Shown: in pieces, positions 15,723 to 24,581 of the stretch
Position numbering within the stretch: the first letter of the stretch is position 1
Layout of the letters: the number at the start of each line of letters is the position of its first letter
Assembly: GCF_002197815.1 (NCBI RefSeq)
Contig: NZ_NIUB01000050.1
Coordinates: forward strand, 1-32,916
DNA length: 32,916 nucleotides
From: Pseudomonas oleovorans subsp. oleovorans
Lineage (GTDB): Bacteria > Pseudomonadota > Gammaproteobacteria > Pseudomonadales > Pseudomonadaceae
Reading direction: 5' to 3'
Made by a program: the position numbers and the translations under genes
Notes under the pieces: model-generated
What the model was told of the DNA's origin: nothing
The model's input: only the letters and a program-made list of their open reading frames with translations
The model's database searches: none

Positions 15723-16487
15723 ATGTACAAACTCGAAGTTCAGGACCTGCACAAGCGCTACGGCAGCCATGAAGTGATCAAGGGTGTGTCGATGGCGGCC
15801 AAGGCGGGCGATGTGATCAGCATCATCGGCTCCAGCGGCTCGGGCAAGAGCACCTTCCTGCGCTGCCTGAACCTGCTGGAACAGCCGCACGCCGGCAAGA
15901 TCCTGCTCAACAACGAAGAGCTGAAGCTGGTGCCGGCCAAGGATGGTTCGCTGCGTGCAGCCGATGCCAGGCAACTGCAGCGCATGCGCTCGCGCCTGGC
16001 CATGGTGTTCCAGCACTTCAACCTGTGGTCGCACATGAGCGCCCTGGAGAACGTCATGGAAGCGCCGGTGCATGTGCTGGGCATGAACAAGGCCGAAGTC
16101 CGTGACAAGGCCGAGCATTATCTGGCCAAGGTCGGTGTGGCGCACCGCAAGGGCGCCTACCCGGCGCACATGAGCGGTGGCGAGCAGCAGCGCGTGGCCA
16201 TTGCCCGCGCACTGGCGATGGAGCCGGAAGTGATGCTGTTCGACGAGCCGACCTCGGCGCTCGACCCGGAGCTGGTCGGCGAAGTGCTCAAGGTGATGCA
16301 GGACCTGGCCGGTGAAGGCCGTACCATGGTGGTGGTGACCCACGAAATGGGTTTTGCCCGCGAGGTGTCGAACCAGTTGGTATTCCTGCACAAGGGGCTG
16401 GTGGAAGAGCGCGGTTGCCCGAAGGAAGTGCTGGCCAATCCGCAATCCGAGCGGCTCAAGCAGTTTCTTTCCGGCAGTCTCAAATAA
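15723..16487 (+). CDS. aotP: Arginine/ornithine ABC transporter ATP-binding protein AotP
   Basis: Encodes 254 residues from ATG 15723 (MYKLEVQDLHKRYGSHEVIK), the usual start and length for AotP; ATG 15699 would add eight residues (MTIQENPN) and is possible. It contains Walker A GSSGSGKST (near residues 38-46), Q-loop VFQHFNLWSHMSALENV, ABC signature MSGGEQQRVAIARALA, Walker B EVMLFDEPTSALDPE and the switch His in VVVTHEMGFA. It powers uptake through AotQM. The aotM stop is 28 bases upstream and argR 55 bases downstream. Confidence 0.92.
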   Translation: MYKLEVQDLHKRYGSHEVIKGVSMAAKAGDVISIIGSSGSGKSTFLRCLNLLEQPHAGKILLNNEELKLVPAKDGSLRAADARQLQRMRSRLAMVFQHFNLWSHMSALENVMEAPVHVLGMNKAEVRDKAEHYLAKVGVAHRKGAYPAHMSGGEQQRVAIARALAMEPEVMLFDEPTSALDPELVGEVLKVMQDLAGEGRTMVVVTHEMGFAREVSNQLVFLHKGLVEERGCPKEVLANPQSERLKQFLSGSLK

Positions 16488-16542
16488 TAAGAAGCTAGAC
16501 TGCGCACTTAACTGGTGCGTTGAACCCATTGAATAGACGCTA

Positions 16543-17523
16543 ATGACCCCCCATCGAATCGGCTTTCTCTATTGGCCCGGCACCAAGGCTTTGACGTTGT
16601 CTCTGGCAGAGGAAGCCCTGCGTGTCGCCCAGCGGGTGCATCCGGAAGTGGTCTACGAGCTGGTGTTTCTCCAGGCTGAGCCGCTGGCGGCCGGTGACTG
16701 GCGTCTGCCGGGCGAGCCCTGGGCCGGGCATATGGACGGCCTGGACAAGCTGTTCCTGCTGGCCGATGTGCCGCCGGCGCAGGTGTCTGCCGGGCTGGCC
16801 GCTGCGCTCAAGCAGCAGGTGCGCAGCGGTTGTGTGATTGGCGGGCTGTCTGCTGGGGTCTATCCGCTGGCGCAGCTCGGTCTGCTTGATGGTTACCGCG
16901 CGGCGGTGCACTGGCGCTGGCAGGACGACTTCGCCGAGCGCTTCCCCAAGGTCATCGTCACCAGCCATCTGTTCGACTGGGACCGTGATCGCCTGACCGC
17001 CTGCGGCGGCATGGCCGTGCTCGATCTGCTGCTGGCCGTGCTGGCGCGCGATCACGGCGCCGAGCTGGCCGGTGCGGTGAGCGAGGAGTTGGTAGTCGAG
17101 CGCATTCGTGAGGGCGGTGAGCGTCAGCGCATTCCGCTGCAGAATCGCCTCGGCTCCAGCCATCCGAAGCTGACCCAGGCCGTGCTGCTGATGGAAGCCA
17201 ACATCGAGGAGCCGCTGACCACCGACGAGATCGCCCAGCACGTGTGCGTATCGCGTCGTCAGCTGGAGCGCATCTTCAAGCAGTACCTCAACCGCGTGCC
17301 CAGCCAGTATTACCTGGAACTGCGCCTGAACAAGGCGCGGCAGCTGCTGATGCAGACCAGCAAGTCGATCATCCAGATCGGCCTGTCCTGCGGCTTCTCC
17401 TCGGGTCCGCACTTCTCCAGCGCCTACCGCAACTTCTTCGGCGCCACGCCGCGCGACGATCGCAACCAACGCCGCAGCAACAGCCCCTTCGAGCTGACGT
17501 CGACGCCGGTCGAGCGCGGTTGA
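16543..17523 (+). CDS. argR: Arginine-responsive AraC-family regulator ArgR
   Basis: Encodes 326 residues from ATG 16543. The N-terminal half is a DJ-1/PfpI-like domain (RIGFLYWPGTKALTLSLAEE; CVIGGLSAGVYPLAQLGLL near 100-118). The C-terminal half (about residues 215-310) is an AraC two-helix-turn-helix domain: TTDEIAQHVCVSRRQLERIF and IIQIGLSCGFSSGPHFSSAY. In Pseudomonas this protein, unrelated to E. coli ArgR, activates the aot and aru operons and represses arginine biosynthesis when arginine is present. It is last in the aot operon and so probably autoregulated through the operator at 13176. The ribosome site is weak. Confidence 0.92.
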   Translation: MTPHRIGFLYWPGTKALTLSLAEEALRVAQRVHPEVVYELVFLQAEPLAAGDWRLPGEPWAGHMDGLDKLFLLADVPPAQVSAGLAAALKQQVRSGCVIGGLSAGVYPLAQLGLLDGYRAAVHWRWQDDFAERFPKVIVTSHLFDWDRDRLTACGGMAVLDLLLAVLARDHGAELAGAVSEELVVERIREGGERQRIPLQNRLGSSHPKLTQAVLLMEANIEEPLTTDEIAQHVCVSRRQLERIFKQYLNRVPSQYYLELRLNKARQLLMQTSKSIIQIGLSCGFSSGPHFSSAYRNFFGATPRDDRNQRRSNSPFELTSTPVERG

Positions 17524-17530
17524 TCCGTCT

Positions 17531-17600
17531 TGTAGGAGCGAGCTCTGCTCGCGAACCGGGGGGTAACGCCAAAGCTTCGCGAGCAGAGCTCGCTCCTACA
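17531..17600. repeat. Palindromic repeat after argR
   Basis: TGTAGGAGCGAGCTCTGCTC at the left and GAGCAGAGCTCGCTCCTACA at the right are exact complements, with about 30 bases between them. It may act as a hairpin at the end of the aot-argR transcript, but no T-run follows. Confidence 0.85.
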
Positions 17601-17605
17601 CTGCA

Positions 17606-17664
17606 GTAGCCCGGATGAAATCCGGGGCGATCGGGTGTCAGTCCCGGATTGCATCCGGGCTACG
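17606..17664. repeat. Second palindromic repeat, GTAGCCCGGAT type
   Basis: GTAGCCCGGATGAAATCCGG and CCCGGATTGCATCCGGGCTAC are inverted copies. Each arm also holds a small internal palindrome (CCGGAT..ATCCGG). A different family from its neighbour at 17531. Confidence 0.8.
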
Positions 17665-17802
17665 CAGGCAGGACTTTCGATACCGATCGGTCAGCCTGCG
17701 GAGATTTTTTCCTGTGGCGTGCTCCAGGCGGCGATCTGCGATTAAACTGCGCCTTTCCGACGCTTTCTGTCGCTTGGACGAAAACCCGCGGAAAACCTGG
17801 GG

Positions 17803-17861
17803 TGGCGCTGTAAGAAGTTGTCGCATGGCGACAATGCCTGCCCCGATTCAGTCCCTACAAT
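17803..17861 (+). promoter_or_regulatory. Predicted ArgR operator and promoter of the aru operon
   Basis: The 34-base block 17803-17836 contains TGTCGC-N8-AA (17819 onward) and a partial upstream half-site TGGCGC. It is nearly the same sequence as 13176-13209. A -10-like TACAAT at 17856-17861 starts 37 bases after TGTCGC, the same spacing as upstream of aotJ. The aruC start is at 17934. Confidence 0.7.
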
Positions 17862-17933
17862 CCTTGTATTCCCTGTCGTTTCGGGCGCTTCGTCGCCTCT
17901 CTGCGGCCGGTATTTCTCATCAGGAGAGCTTTG

Positions 17934-19154
17934 ATGTCCGTTCAGCACGATGCGGTGCAACGCGCCGATTTCGACCAGTTCATGGTCCCCAACTACGCCC
18001 CTGCTGCCTTCGTCCCCGTGCGCGGCCTGGGTTCGCGAGTCTGGGATCAGAGTGGTCGAGAGCTGATCGACTTCGCCGGCGGCATCGCCGTCAACGTGCT
18101 TGGCCACTGCCACCCGGCACTGGTCGCGGCGCTGACCAAGCAGGCCAATACCCTGTGGCACATCTCCAACGTGTTCACCAACGAGCCGGCCCTGCGTCTG
18201 GGCAAGAAGCTGGTCGAAGCGACCTTCGCCGAGCGCGTGTTCTTCTGCAACTCCGGCGCCGAGGCCAACGAGGCCGCGTTCAAGTTGGCGCGTCGTGTTG
18301 CCCATGACCGCTTCGGCCCGGAAAAGCACGAGATCATCGCGGCCACCAACAGCTTCCACGGCCGCACTCTGTTCACCGTCAGCGTTGGCGGTCAGCCGAA
18401 ATACTCCGACGGTTTCGGGCCGAAGATCCAGGGCATCACCCATGTGCCGTACAACGATCTGGACGCGCTGAAAGCCGCCATTTCCGACAAGACCTGTGCC
18501 GTGGTGCTGGAACCTGTGCAGGGCGAGGGCGGCGTGCTGCCCGCCGACAAGGCCTATCTTGAAGGCGCCCGCGAGCTGTGCAACGCGCACAATGCGCTGC
18601 TGGTGTTCGATGAAGTACAAAGCGGCATGGGCCGTACCGGCGAGCTGTTCGCTTATATGAATTACGGCGTGGTGCCGGACATTCTCTCCAGCGCCAAGAG
18701 CCTGGGCGGTGGTTTCCCCATCGCGGCGATGCTCACCACCACTGACCTGGCCAAGCACTTCTCGCCCGGCACCCACGGCACCACCTACGGCGGCAACCCG
18801 CTGGCCTGTGCAGTCGGTGAGGCGGTGCTGGATATCGTCAACACCCGCCAGACACTGGACGGTGTGAAGACCAAGAGCGAGCAGTTCAAGACGCGCCTGC
18901 TGGCTCTGGGCAAGCAGTACGGTCTGTTCGAGCAGGTACGTGGCATGGGCCTGCTGCTTGGCTGCGTACTCAACGAGGCGTGGATGGGCAAGGCCAAGCA
19001 GGTGCTCGATGCCGCTACTGCCGAGGGTCTGATGATTCTGCAGGCCGGCCCGGACGTGGTGCGTTTCGCTCCGAGCCTGGTGGTCGAAGATGCCGATATC
19101 GACGAAGGCCTGGCTCGTTTCGAACGTGCGCTGAGCAAACTGACGGCCGCCTGA
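17934..19154 (+). CDS. aruC: Succinylornithine transaminase AruC
   Basis: Encodes 406 residues from ATG 17934 behind CAGGAGAG. It is a class III PLP aminotransferase: GGIAVNVLGHCHPALVAAL, FFCNSGAEANEAAFKLARR (phosphate/cofactor region), LLVFDEVQSGMGRTGELFAY with the conserved Asp, and SSAKSLGGGFPIAAML with the PLP Lys near residue 255. It converts N2-succinylornithine to succinylglutamate semialdehyde in arginine catabolism and can also act as acetylornithine aminotransferase. It is first in the aru operon, under the predicted ArgR promoter. A palindromic repeat separates it from aruF. Confidence 0.93.
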   Translation: MSVQHDAVQRADFDQFMVPNYAPAAFVPVRGLGSRVWDQSGRELIDFAGGIAVNVLGHCHPALVAALTKQANTLWHISNVFTNEPALRLGKKLVEATFAERVFFCNSGAEANEAAFKLARRVAHDRFGPEKHEIIAATNSFHGRTLFTVSVGGQPKYSDGFGPKIQGITHVPYNDLDALKAAISDKTCAVVLEPVQGEGGVLPADKAYLEGARELCNAHNALLVFDEVQSGMGRTGELFAYMNYGVVPDILSSAKSLGGGFPIAAMLTTTDLAKHFSPGTHGTTYGGNPLACAVGEAVLDIVNTRQTLDGVKTKSEQFKTRLLALGKQYGLFEQVRGMGLLLGCVLNEAWMGKAKQVLDAATAEGLMILQAGPDVVRFAPSLVVEDADIDEGLARFERALSKLTAA

Positions 19155-19171
19155 GTCCTTGCTGACTGACT

Positions 19172-19219
19172 GTGGGAGGGGCTTTAGCCGCGACAATCGC
19201 CGCTGAAGCGCCTCCCACG
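19172..19219. repeat. Palindromic repeat between aruC and aruF
   Basis: GTGGGAGGGGCTTTAGCCGCG pairs with the right arm GCTGAAGCGCCTCCCACGG over a very short loop. It lies in the 125-base gap inside the operon and may affect mRNA stability between the two genes. Confidence 0.85.
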
Positions 19220-19279
19220 GTTGTTCGCCTGACCCTGGCTGCGAGTCCTATAGATTCCGTGTTTTAGAAGGAGTGACCC

Positions 19280-20296
19280 ATGCTGGTGATGCGCCCTGCG
19301 CAAATGGCGGACCTGGCCGAAGTGCAGCGACTGGCTGCTGACAGCCCGGTAGGTGTCACTTCATTGCCGGACGATGCAGACCGGCTGGGCGACAAGATCG
19401 CCGCCTCGGATGCGTCATTCGCCGCCGAGGTCAGTTTCAACGGCGAGGAGAGCTACTTCTTCGTCCTCGAGGACACCGAGAGCGGCCGCCTGGTTGGCTG
19501 TTCCGCCATCGTCGCCTCGGCGGGATATTCCGAGCCCTTCTACAGCTTTCGCAACGAAACCTTCGTGCACAACTCGCGTGAGCTGAAGATCCACAACAAG
19601 ATCCACGTGCTGTCGCTGTGTCATGACCTGACCGGCAACAGCCTGCTCACCAGCTTCTACGTCGAGCGCCCGCTGGTCAGCAGCGTATTCGCCGAGCTCA
19701 ATTCGCGCGGGCGCTTGCTGTTCATGGCCGGTCACCCAGAGCGTTTCGCCGATGCCGTGGTGGTGGAGATCGTCGGTCACAGCGACGAGAACGGTGATTC
19801 GCCGTTCTGGGACGCGCTGGGGCGCAACTTCTTCGACATGACCTACGCCGAGGCCGAGCGCCTGTGCGGGTTGAAGAGCCGCACCTTCCTCGCCGAGCTG
19901 ATGCCGCATTACCCCATCTATGTGCCGCTGCTCTCCGACGAGGCGCAGGAGGCCATGGGCCAGGTGCATCCGCGTGCGCAGATCACTTTCGACATCCTCA
20001 TGCGCGAAGGCTTCGAGACCGACCACTACATCGACATCTTCGACGGTGGCCCGACCCTGCATGCGCGTACCTCGGGCATCCGCAGCATCGCGCAGAGCCG
20101 CCTGGTGCCGGTGAAGATCGGCGAGGCCGAGGCGGGCGGGCGCCAGTATCTGGTGAGCAACGGCCAACTACAGGATTTCCGCGCCATCGTCGCCGATCTC
20201 GACTGGGTGCCGGGCAAGCCTGTGGTGCTCAGCGCACAGGTGGCCGAGGCCCTGGGTGTCGGCGAAGGCGCCAGCGTCAGGTTGGTAGCGGTTTAA
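19280..20296 (+). CDS. aruF: Arginine/ornithine N-succinyltransferase alpha subunit AruF
   Basis: Encodes 338 residues from ATG 19280 after AGAAGGAGTG. It begins MLVMRPAQMADLAEVQRLAA, a GNAT-like start, with ELKIHNKIHVLSLCHDLTGN, SPFWDALGRNFFDMTYAEAE and FLAELMPHYPIYVPLLSDEA typical of the AstA family. It transfers succinyl from succinyl-CoA to arginine (or ornithine), the first step of the AST pathway, and in Pseudomonas works as a heteromer with AruG. It aligns along its full length with the downstream aruG, consistent with an old tandem duplication. Confidence 0.92.
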   Translation: MLVMRPAQMADLAEVQRLAADSPVGVTSLPDDADRLGDKIAASDASFAAEVSFNGEESYFFVLEDTESGRLVGCSAIVASAGYSEPFYSFRNETFVHNSRELKIHNKIHVLSLCHDLTGNSLLTSFYVERPLVSSVFAELNSRGRLLFMAGHPERFADAVVVEIVGHSDENGDSPFWDALGRNFFDMTYAEAERLCGLKSRTFLAELMPHYPIYVPLLSDEAQEAMGQVHPRAQITFDILMREGFETDHYIDIFDGGPTLHARTSGIRSIAQSRLVPVKIGEAEAGGRQYLVSNGQLQDFRAIVADLDWVPGKPVVLSAQVAEALGVGEGASVRLVAV

Positions 20297-20377
20297 CAGG
20301 CTCTCTCCGGCTGGAGAGGGCGCCCTTCAAGGGCAGAGGAGAGTGCCGGCGGCGCTCTTGAGGAATCTGGAGGCTTT

Positions 20378-21394
20378 ATGATCGTTCGTCCCGTGCGCAG
20401 TGCCGACTTGCCGGCCCTGATCGACCTGGCTCGCAGCACCGGCGCTGGCCTGACCACGCTGCCGGCCAACGAGGAGCGCCTGGCACATCGGGTCGGCTGG
20501 GCGGAGAAGGCTTTTCGTGGCGAGGCCGAACGTGCCGATGCCGACTACCTGTTCGTCCTCGAAGACGATGCCGGCAAGGTGGTGGGCATTTCTGCGGTGG
20601 CCGGCGCCGTCGGCCTGCGCGAGCCCTGGTACAACTACCGGGTCGGCCTGACCGTCAGCGCTTCTCAGGAGTTGAACATCCATCGCCAGGTGCCGACGCT
20701 GTTCATGGCCAACGACCTGACCGGCAACTCCGAACTGTGCTCGCTGTTCCTGCATGCCGATCACCGCAGCGGCCTCAACGGCCGCCTGCTGTCGAAGGCG
20801 CGCTTTCTGTTCATCGCCGAGTTTCGCGAGCTGTTCGGCGACAAGGTGATCGCCGAGATGCGCGGTATGTCCGACGAGCGTGGGCGCTCGCCGTTCTGGG
20901 AAAGCCTCGGTCGGCATTTCTTCAAGATGGAGTTCTCCCAGGCGGACTACCTCACCGGCGTCGGCAACAAGGCCTTCATCGCCGAGTTGATGCCCAAGTT
21001 TCCGCTCTATACCTGCTTTCTGTCCGAGGATGCACGTGCCGTGATCGGCCGTGTGCACCCGGACACCGAACCGGCGCTGGCCATGCTCAAGGCCGAGGGT
21101 TTCAGCTACCAGGGCTATGTCGACATCTTCGACGCGGGCCCGGCTATCGAGGCGGAAACCGCGAAGATCCGCGCCGTGCAGGGCAGCCAGAATCTGGTGC
21201 TGGCCATCGGTACGCCGGGTGATGATGCCGAGCCGTTCCTGGTGCATAACCGCAAGCGCCAGGACTGCCGTATCACTGCTGCGCCTGCGCGTCTGGCAGC
21301 CGGCACCCTGGTGGTCGATCCGCTGACGGCCAAGCGTCTGCGCCTTTCCGCGGGTGATCAGGTGCGCGCCGTGCCGTTGGCGGCGCACCGCTGA
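20378..21394 (+). CDS. aruG: Arginine/ornithine N-succinyltransferase beta subunit AruG
   Basis: Encodes 338 residues from ATG 20378 after CTGGAGG. It begins MIVRPVRSADLPALIDLARS and shares the AstA landmarks with aruF: ELNIHRQVPTLFMANDLTGN, SPFWESLGRHFFKMEFSQAD, FIAELMPKFPLYTCFLSEDA and GYVDIFDAGPAIEAET. It forms the second subunit of the succinyltransferase. The equal length (338 residues) and adjacent position support the paralogue pair. A small imperfect hairpin (CTCTCTCC..GGAGAGG) lies in the 81-base gap before it. Confidence 0.92.
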   Translation: MIVRPVRSADLPALIDLARSTGAGLTTLPANEERLAHRVGWAEKAFRGEAERADADYLFVLEDDAGKVVGISAVAGAVGLREPWYNYRVGLTVSASQELNIHRQVPTLFMANDLTGNSELCSLFLHADHRSGLNGRLLSKARFLFIAEFRELFGDKVIAEMRGMSDERGRSPFWESLGRHFFKMEFSQADYLTGVGNKAFIAELMPKFPLYTCFLSEDARAVIGRVHPDTEPALAMLKAEGFSYQGYVDIFDAGPAIEAETAKIRAVQGSQNLVLAIGTPGDDAEPFLVHNRKRQDCRITAAPARLAAGTLVVDPLTAKRLRLSAGDQVRAVPLAAHR

Positions 21395-21457
21395 GTTATT
21401 GGTTTTGCGCGGCGGCCCAAGCCGGCCGCTGGAAAATGCTGGGAGTGGTAAAACAAG

Positions 21458-22921
21458 ATGAACACTCATTACATCGCAGGTCAGTGGCAGCCCGGTCAGG
21501 GCGAGTCGCTGCAATCGCTCGACCCGGTCAGCCAGGCCGTGCTCTGGCAGGGCCAGGGCGCCACCGCTGCGCAGGTCGATGCAGCCGTTGCCGCTGCGCG
21601 TGGCGCTTTCTCGTTGTGGGCGGCGCATTCGCTGGATGGCCGCATCGCCGTGCTGGAGCGTTTCGCCGCCTGCCTGAAGTCGCATGCCGACGAAGTGGCC
21701 CGGGCGATTGGTGAGGAGACCGGCAAACCATTGTGGGAAGCTGCCACCGAAGTGAACAGCATGGTGGGCAAGGTAGCCATTTCCATTCAGAGCTATCGCG
21801 AGCGCACCGGTGAGAAGAGCGGCCCGCTGGGCGACGCCACTGCCGTGTTGCGGCACAAGCCGCATGGCGTGGTGGCGGTGTTCGGCCCCTACAACTTTCC
21901 CGGCCACTTGCCTAACGGCCATATCGTGCCGGCGCTGCTGGCCGGTAACTGTGTGCTGTTCAAGCCCAGCGAGCTGACGCCGAAGGTGGCCGAGCTGACG
22001 GTCAAATGCTGGATCGAGGCCGGGCTGCCTGAGGGCGTGCTCAACCTGTTGCAGGGTGGTCGCGAAACCGGCGTCGCCCTGGCTGGCCACCCCGGTATCG
22101 ACGGGCTGTTTTTCACCGGCTCCAGCCGCACCGGCAATCTGCTGCACGCCCAGTTCGCCGGGCGTCCGGACAAGATCCTGGCGCTGGAGATGGGCGGCAA
22201 CAACCCACTGATCGTCGATCAGGTCGCGGATGTCGATGCTGCGGTTTACACAATCGTCCAGTCCGCGTTCATCTCGGCTGGCCAGCGCTGCACCTGCGCG
22301 CGCCGTCTGCTGGTGCCGCAAGGGGAGTGGGGCGATGCGCTGCTGGCGCGCCTGGTACAGGTCGTCGGGCAGATCAAGGTCGGTCGCTTCGACGAGCAGC
22401 CGGCGCCGTTCATGGGTTCGGTGATTTCCCTACAGGCCGCCGCGCAGCTGATGCAGGCCCAGCAGGACTTGCTGGCCGGCGGCGCTACGGCGCTGCTGGC
22501 GATGACGCAACCGCAGGCCGATGCTGCGTTGCTGACGCCCGGCATCCTCGATGTCACGGCCGTGAGCGGCCGTCCTGACGAAGAATTCTTCGGTCCGCTG
22601 CTGCAGGTGATCCGTTACGACAGCTTCGAGTCGGCCATCGCCGAGGCCAATGCCACGGCTTATGGTCTGGCCGCTGGCCTGCTGTCGGACTCGAAGGCGC
22701 GCTTCGAGCAGTTCTGGCTGCATAGCCGCGCCGGCATCGTCAACTGGAACAAGCAGCTCACCGGCGCTGCCAGCACCGCGCCGTTCGGTGGTATCGGCGC
22801 GTCGGGCAACCACCGCGCCAGTGCCTACTACGCGGCAGATTACTGCGCCTACCCGGTGGCCGGGCTGGAAAGCGACAGCCTGAGCCTGCCCGCGACCCTG
22901 ACTCCGGGAGTGACCCTGTAA
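21458..22921 (+). CDS. aruD: Succinylglutamate semialdehyde dehydrogenase AruD
   Basis: Encodes 487 residues from ATG 21458. Aldehyde dehydrogenase landmarks: VVAVFGPYNFPGHLPNGHIV, FKPSELTPKVAEL, FFTGSSRTGNLL (NAD-binding turn), ALEMGGNNPLIV with the general-base Glu near 244, and SAGQRCTCARRLL with the nucleophilic Cys near 278. It oxidises N-succinylglutamate 5-semialdehyde to N-succinylglutamate with NAD, step four of the AST pathway. The stop TAA shares one base with the aruB ATG, so translation is probably coupled. Confidence 0.93.
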   Translation: MNTHYIAGQWQPGQGESLQSLDPVSQAVLWQGQGATAAQVDAAVAAARGAFSLWAAHSLDGRIAVLERFAACLKSHADEVARAIGEETGKPLWEAATEVNSMVGKVAISIQSYRERTGEKSGPLGDATAVLRHKPHGVVAVFGPYNFPGHLPNGHIVPALLAGNCVLFKPSELTPKVAELTVKCWIEAGLPEGVLNLLQGGRETGVALAGHPGIDGLFFTGSSRTGNLLHAQFAGRPDKILALEMGGNNPLIVDQVADVDAAVYTIVQSAFISAGQRCTCARRLLVPQGEWGDALLARLVQVVGQIKVGRFDEQPAPFMGSVISLQAAAQLMQAQQDLLAGGATALLAMTQPQADAALLTPGILDVTAVSGRPDEEFFGPLLQVIRYDSFESAIAEANATAYGLAAGLLSDSKARFEQFWLHSRAGIVNWNKQLTGAASTAPFGGIGASGNHRASAYYAADYCAYPVAGLESDSLSLPATLTPGVTL

Positions 22922-24267
22922 TGGCCGCCTATGAGATGAACTTTGACGGCCTGGTCGGGCCGACTCACAACTACGGCGGGCTTTCCTACGGCAACGTGGC
23001 TTCGCAGAGCAACAGTCAGGCGGCATCCAACCCCAAGGAGGCTGCCAAGCAGGGCCTGGCGAAGATGAAGGCGCTGATGGACATGGGCTTCAAGCAGGGC
23101 GTATTGGCCCCGCAGGAGCGTCCCGCCGTCGCTGAATTGCGTCGCCTGGGTTTTACCGGCAGCGATGCCGAGGTAATCCAGCGTGCTGCCCGCGAGGCCA
23201 TGCCGCTGCTGGTGGCGAGCTGCTCGGCCTCGAGCATGTGGACGGCCAATGCCTGCACCGTCAGCCCTGGCGCCGACACGGCGGACGGGCGCGTGCACTT
23301 CACCGCGGCCAACCTCAACTGCAAGTTCCACCGTAGCATCGAGCACCCGACCACCAGTCGCGTGCTGCAGGCGATGTTCGCCAACCCGGCGCACTTCGCT
23401 CACCACCCGGCGCTGCCGGCAGTGGCGCAGTTCGGTGACGAGGGCGCAGCCAACCACACGCGCTTCTGCAAGGGTTATGGCGACGCCGGGGTGGAGTTCT
23501 TCGTCTACGGGCGCAGCGCCTTCGACGCTCGCTATCCGGCGCCGGCGCGCTATCCGGCGCGACAGACCCTTGAGGCCAGCCAGGCGGTGGCCCGTCTGCA
23601 TGGGCTAAGCGAGGCGGGTGTGGTCTACGCCCAGCAGAATCCGGCGGTGATCGATCAGGGCGTGTTCCACAATGACGTGATCGCCGTGGGTAACGGCGAG
23701 GTGCTGTTCTATCACCAGGATGCTTTCCTCGAAACCGACAAGGTGCTGGCCGAGCTGGGCGACAAGCTGGCTCGTCGTGGCGGCAACTTCCAGGCCGTAT
23801 GCGTGCCAGCTTCTGCTGTCAGCGTGCAGGACGCGGTGCGCTCCTACCTGTTCAACAGTCAACTGCTGAGCCGTGCCGACGGCAGCATGCTGCTGGTGGT
23901 GCCGGAGGAATGCCGGAACAATGCCAGCGTCTGGCGCTATCTGCAGCAGCTGACGGCCAGCGGCGGGCCGATCCGCGAGGTGCGCGTGTTCGACCTCAAG
24001 CAGAGCATGCAGAATGGCGGTGGCCCGGCGTGCCTGCGCCTGCGCGTGGCGCTCAACGAGCAGGAACTGGCAGCGGTCAATCCTGGCGTGGTGATGAGCG
24101 ACGCGCTGCACGATACCCTGGTGGCCTGGGTCGACAAGCATTACCGCGACCGCTTGAGCGAAGCCGACCTGGCCGACCCGCAATTGTTGATCGAGTGCCG
24201 CACGGCATTGGATGAACTGACGCAGATCCTTAAACTGGGCTCGGTCTATCCTTTTCAGATAGCCTGA
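22921..24267 (+). CDS. aruB: N-succinylarginine dihydrolase AruB
   Basis: Encodes 448 residues from ATG 22921, overlapping the aruD stop. It starts AAYEMNFDGLVGPTHNYGGL and is the AstB family throughout. Residues matching the AstB active site are visible: Glu near 174 (GDEGAANHTR), His near 250 (GVFHNDVIAVGNGEVLF) and Cys near 371 (GGPACLRLRVALNEQE). It hydrolyses succinylarginine to succinylornithine, CO2 and two ammonia, so it acts second in the pathway despite coming fifth in the gene order. It is cytoplasmic. Confidence 0.93.
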   Translation: MAAYEMNFDGLVGPTHNYGGLSYGNVASQSNSQAASNPKEAAKQGLAKMKALMDMGFKQGVLAPQERPAVAELRRLGFTGSDAEVIQRAAREAMPLLVASCSASSMWTANACTVSPGADTADGRVHFTAANLNCKFHRSIEHPTTSRVLQAMFANPAHFAHHPALPAVAQFGDEGAANHTRFCKGYGDAGVEFFVYGRSAFDARYPAPARYPARQTLEASQAVARLHGLSEAGVVYAQQNPAVIDQGVFHNDVIAVGNGEVLFYHQDAFLETDKVLAELGDKLARRGGNFQAVCVPASAVSVQDAVRSYLFNSQLLSRADGSMLLVVPEECRNNASVWRYLQQLTASGGPIREVRVFDLKQSMQNGGGPACLRLRVALNEQELAAVNPGVVMSDALHDTLVAWVDKHYRDRLSEADLADPQLLIECRTALDELTQILKLGSVYPFQIA

Positions 24268-24293
24268 ACCTGACCTCGATTCCCGGAGATTTT

Positions 24294-24572
24294 ATGAGCG
24301 ACGCGCTGCAACTGATTCTTGAAGATAACGACGGCACCCAGCTGGAGACCTCCTGCAGCCGCTTTGCTGTGGTCTGGCAGGGCAAGGAGCTGTGGGTCCA
24401 GGCGGTTGGCGATCAGTTGCTGATCGGCGTCGACGTGGAGGAGGGCGATACCGAGTACGTCAACCTGCTGCTGCGTCCGCAGGCTACCAACCTGGTCAGC
24501 CTCCAGTTGGAGATGGAGCCGATGATCGCCGATGAGGACGATCATGTTCATGGCCCGGACTGCAATCACTGA
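24294..24572 (+). CDS. Small acidic protein with His/Cys tail, aru operon
   Basis: Encodes 92 residues, MSDALQLILEDNDGTQLETS, strongly acidic, ending DEDDHVHGPDCNH. The tail has three His and one Cys within nine residues and could bind a metal; that is inference. The gene lies 26 bases after aruB and before aruE, a position where P. aeruginosa also has a small uncharacterised gene (PA0900 from memory). Because AruE is a zinc enzyme, a metal-related role is tempting but unproven. No signal peptide or membrane segment. Function unknown. Confidence 0.85.
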   Translation: MSDALQLILEDNDGTQLETSCSRFAVVWQGKELWVQAVGDQLLIGVDVEEGDTEYVNLLLRPQATNLVSLQLEMEPMIADEDDHVHGPDCNH

Positions 24573-24581
24573 TCGAACCTT

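Noticed and set aside
20327..22321. 664-residue minus-strand open frame opposite aruG/aruD
   Set aside because: Shadow of aruG and aruD; His/Gln/Arg-rich without motifs, while the plus-strand genes are certain.
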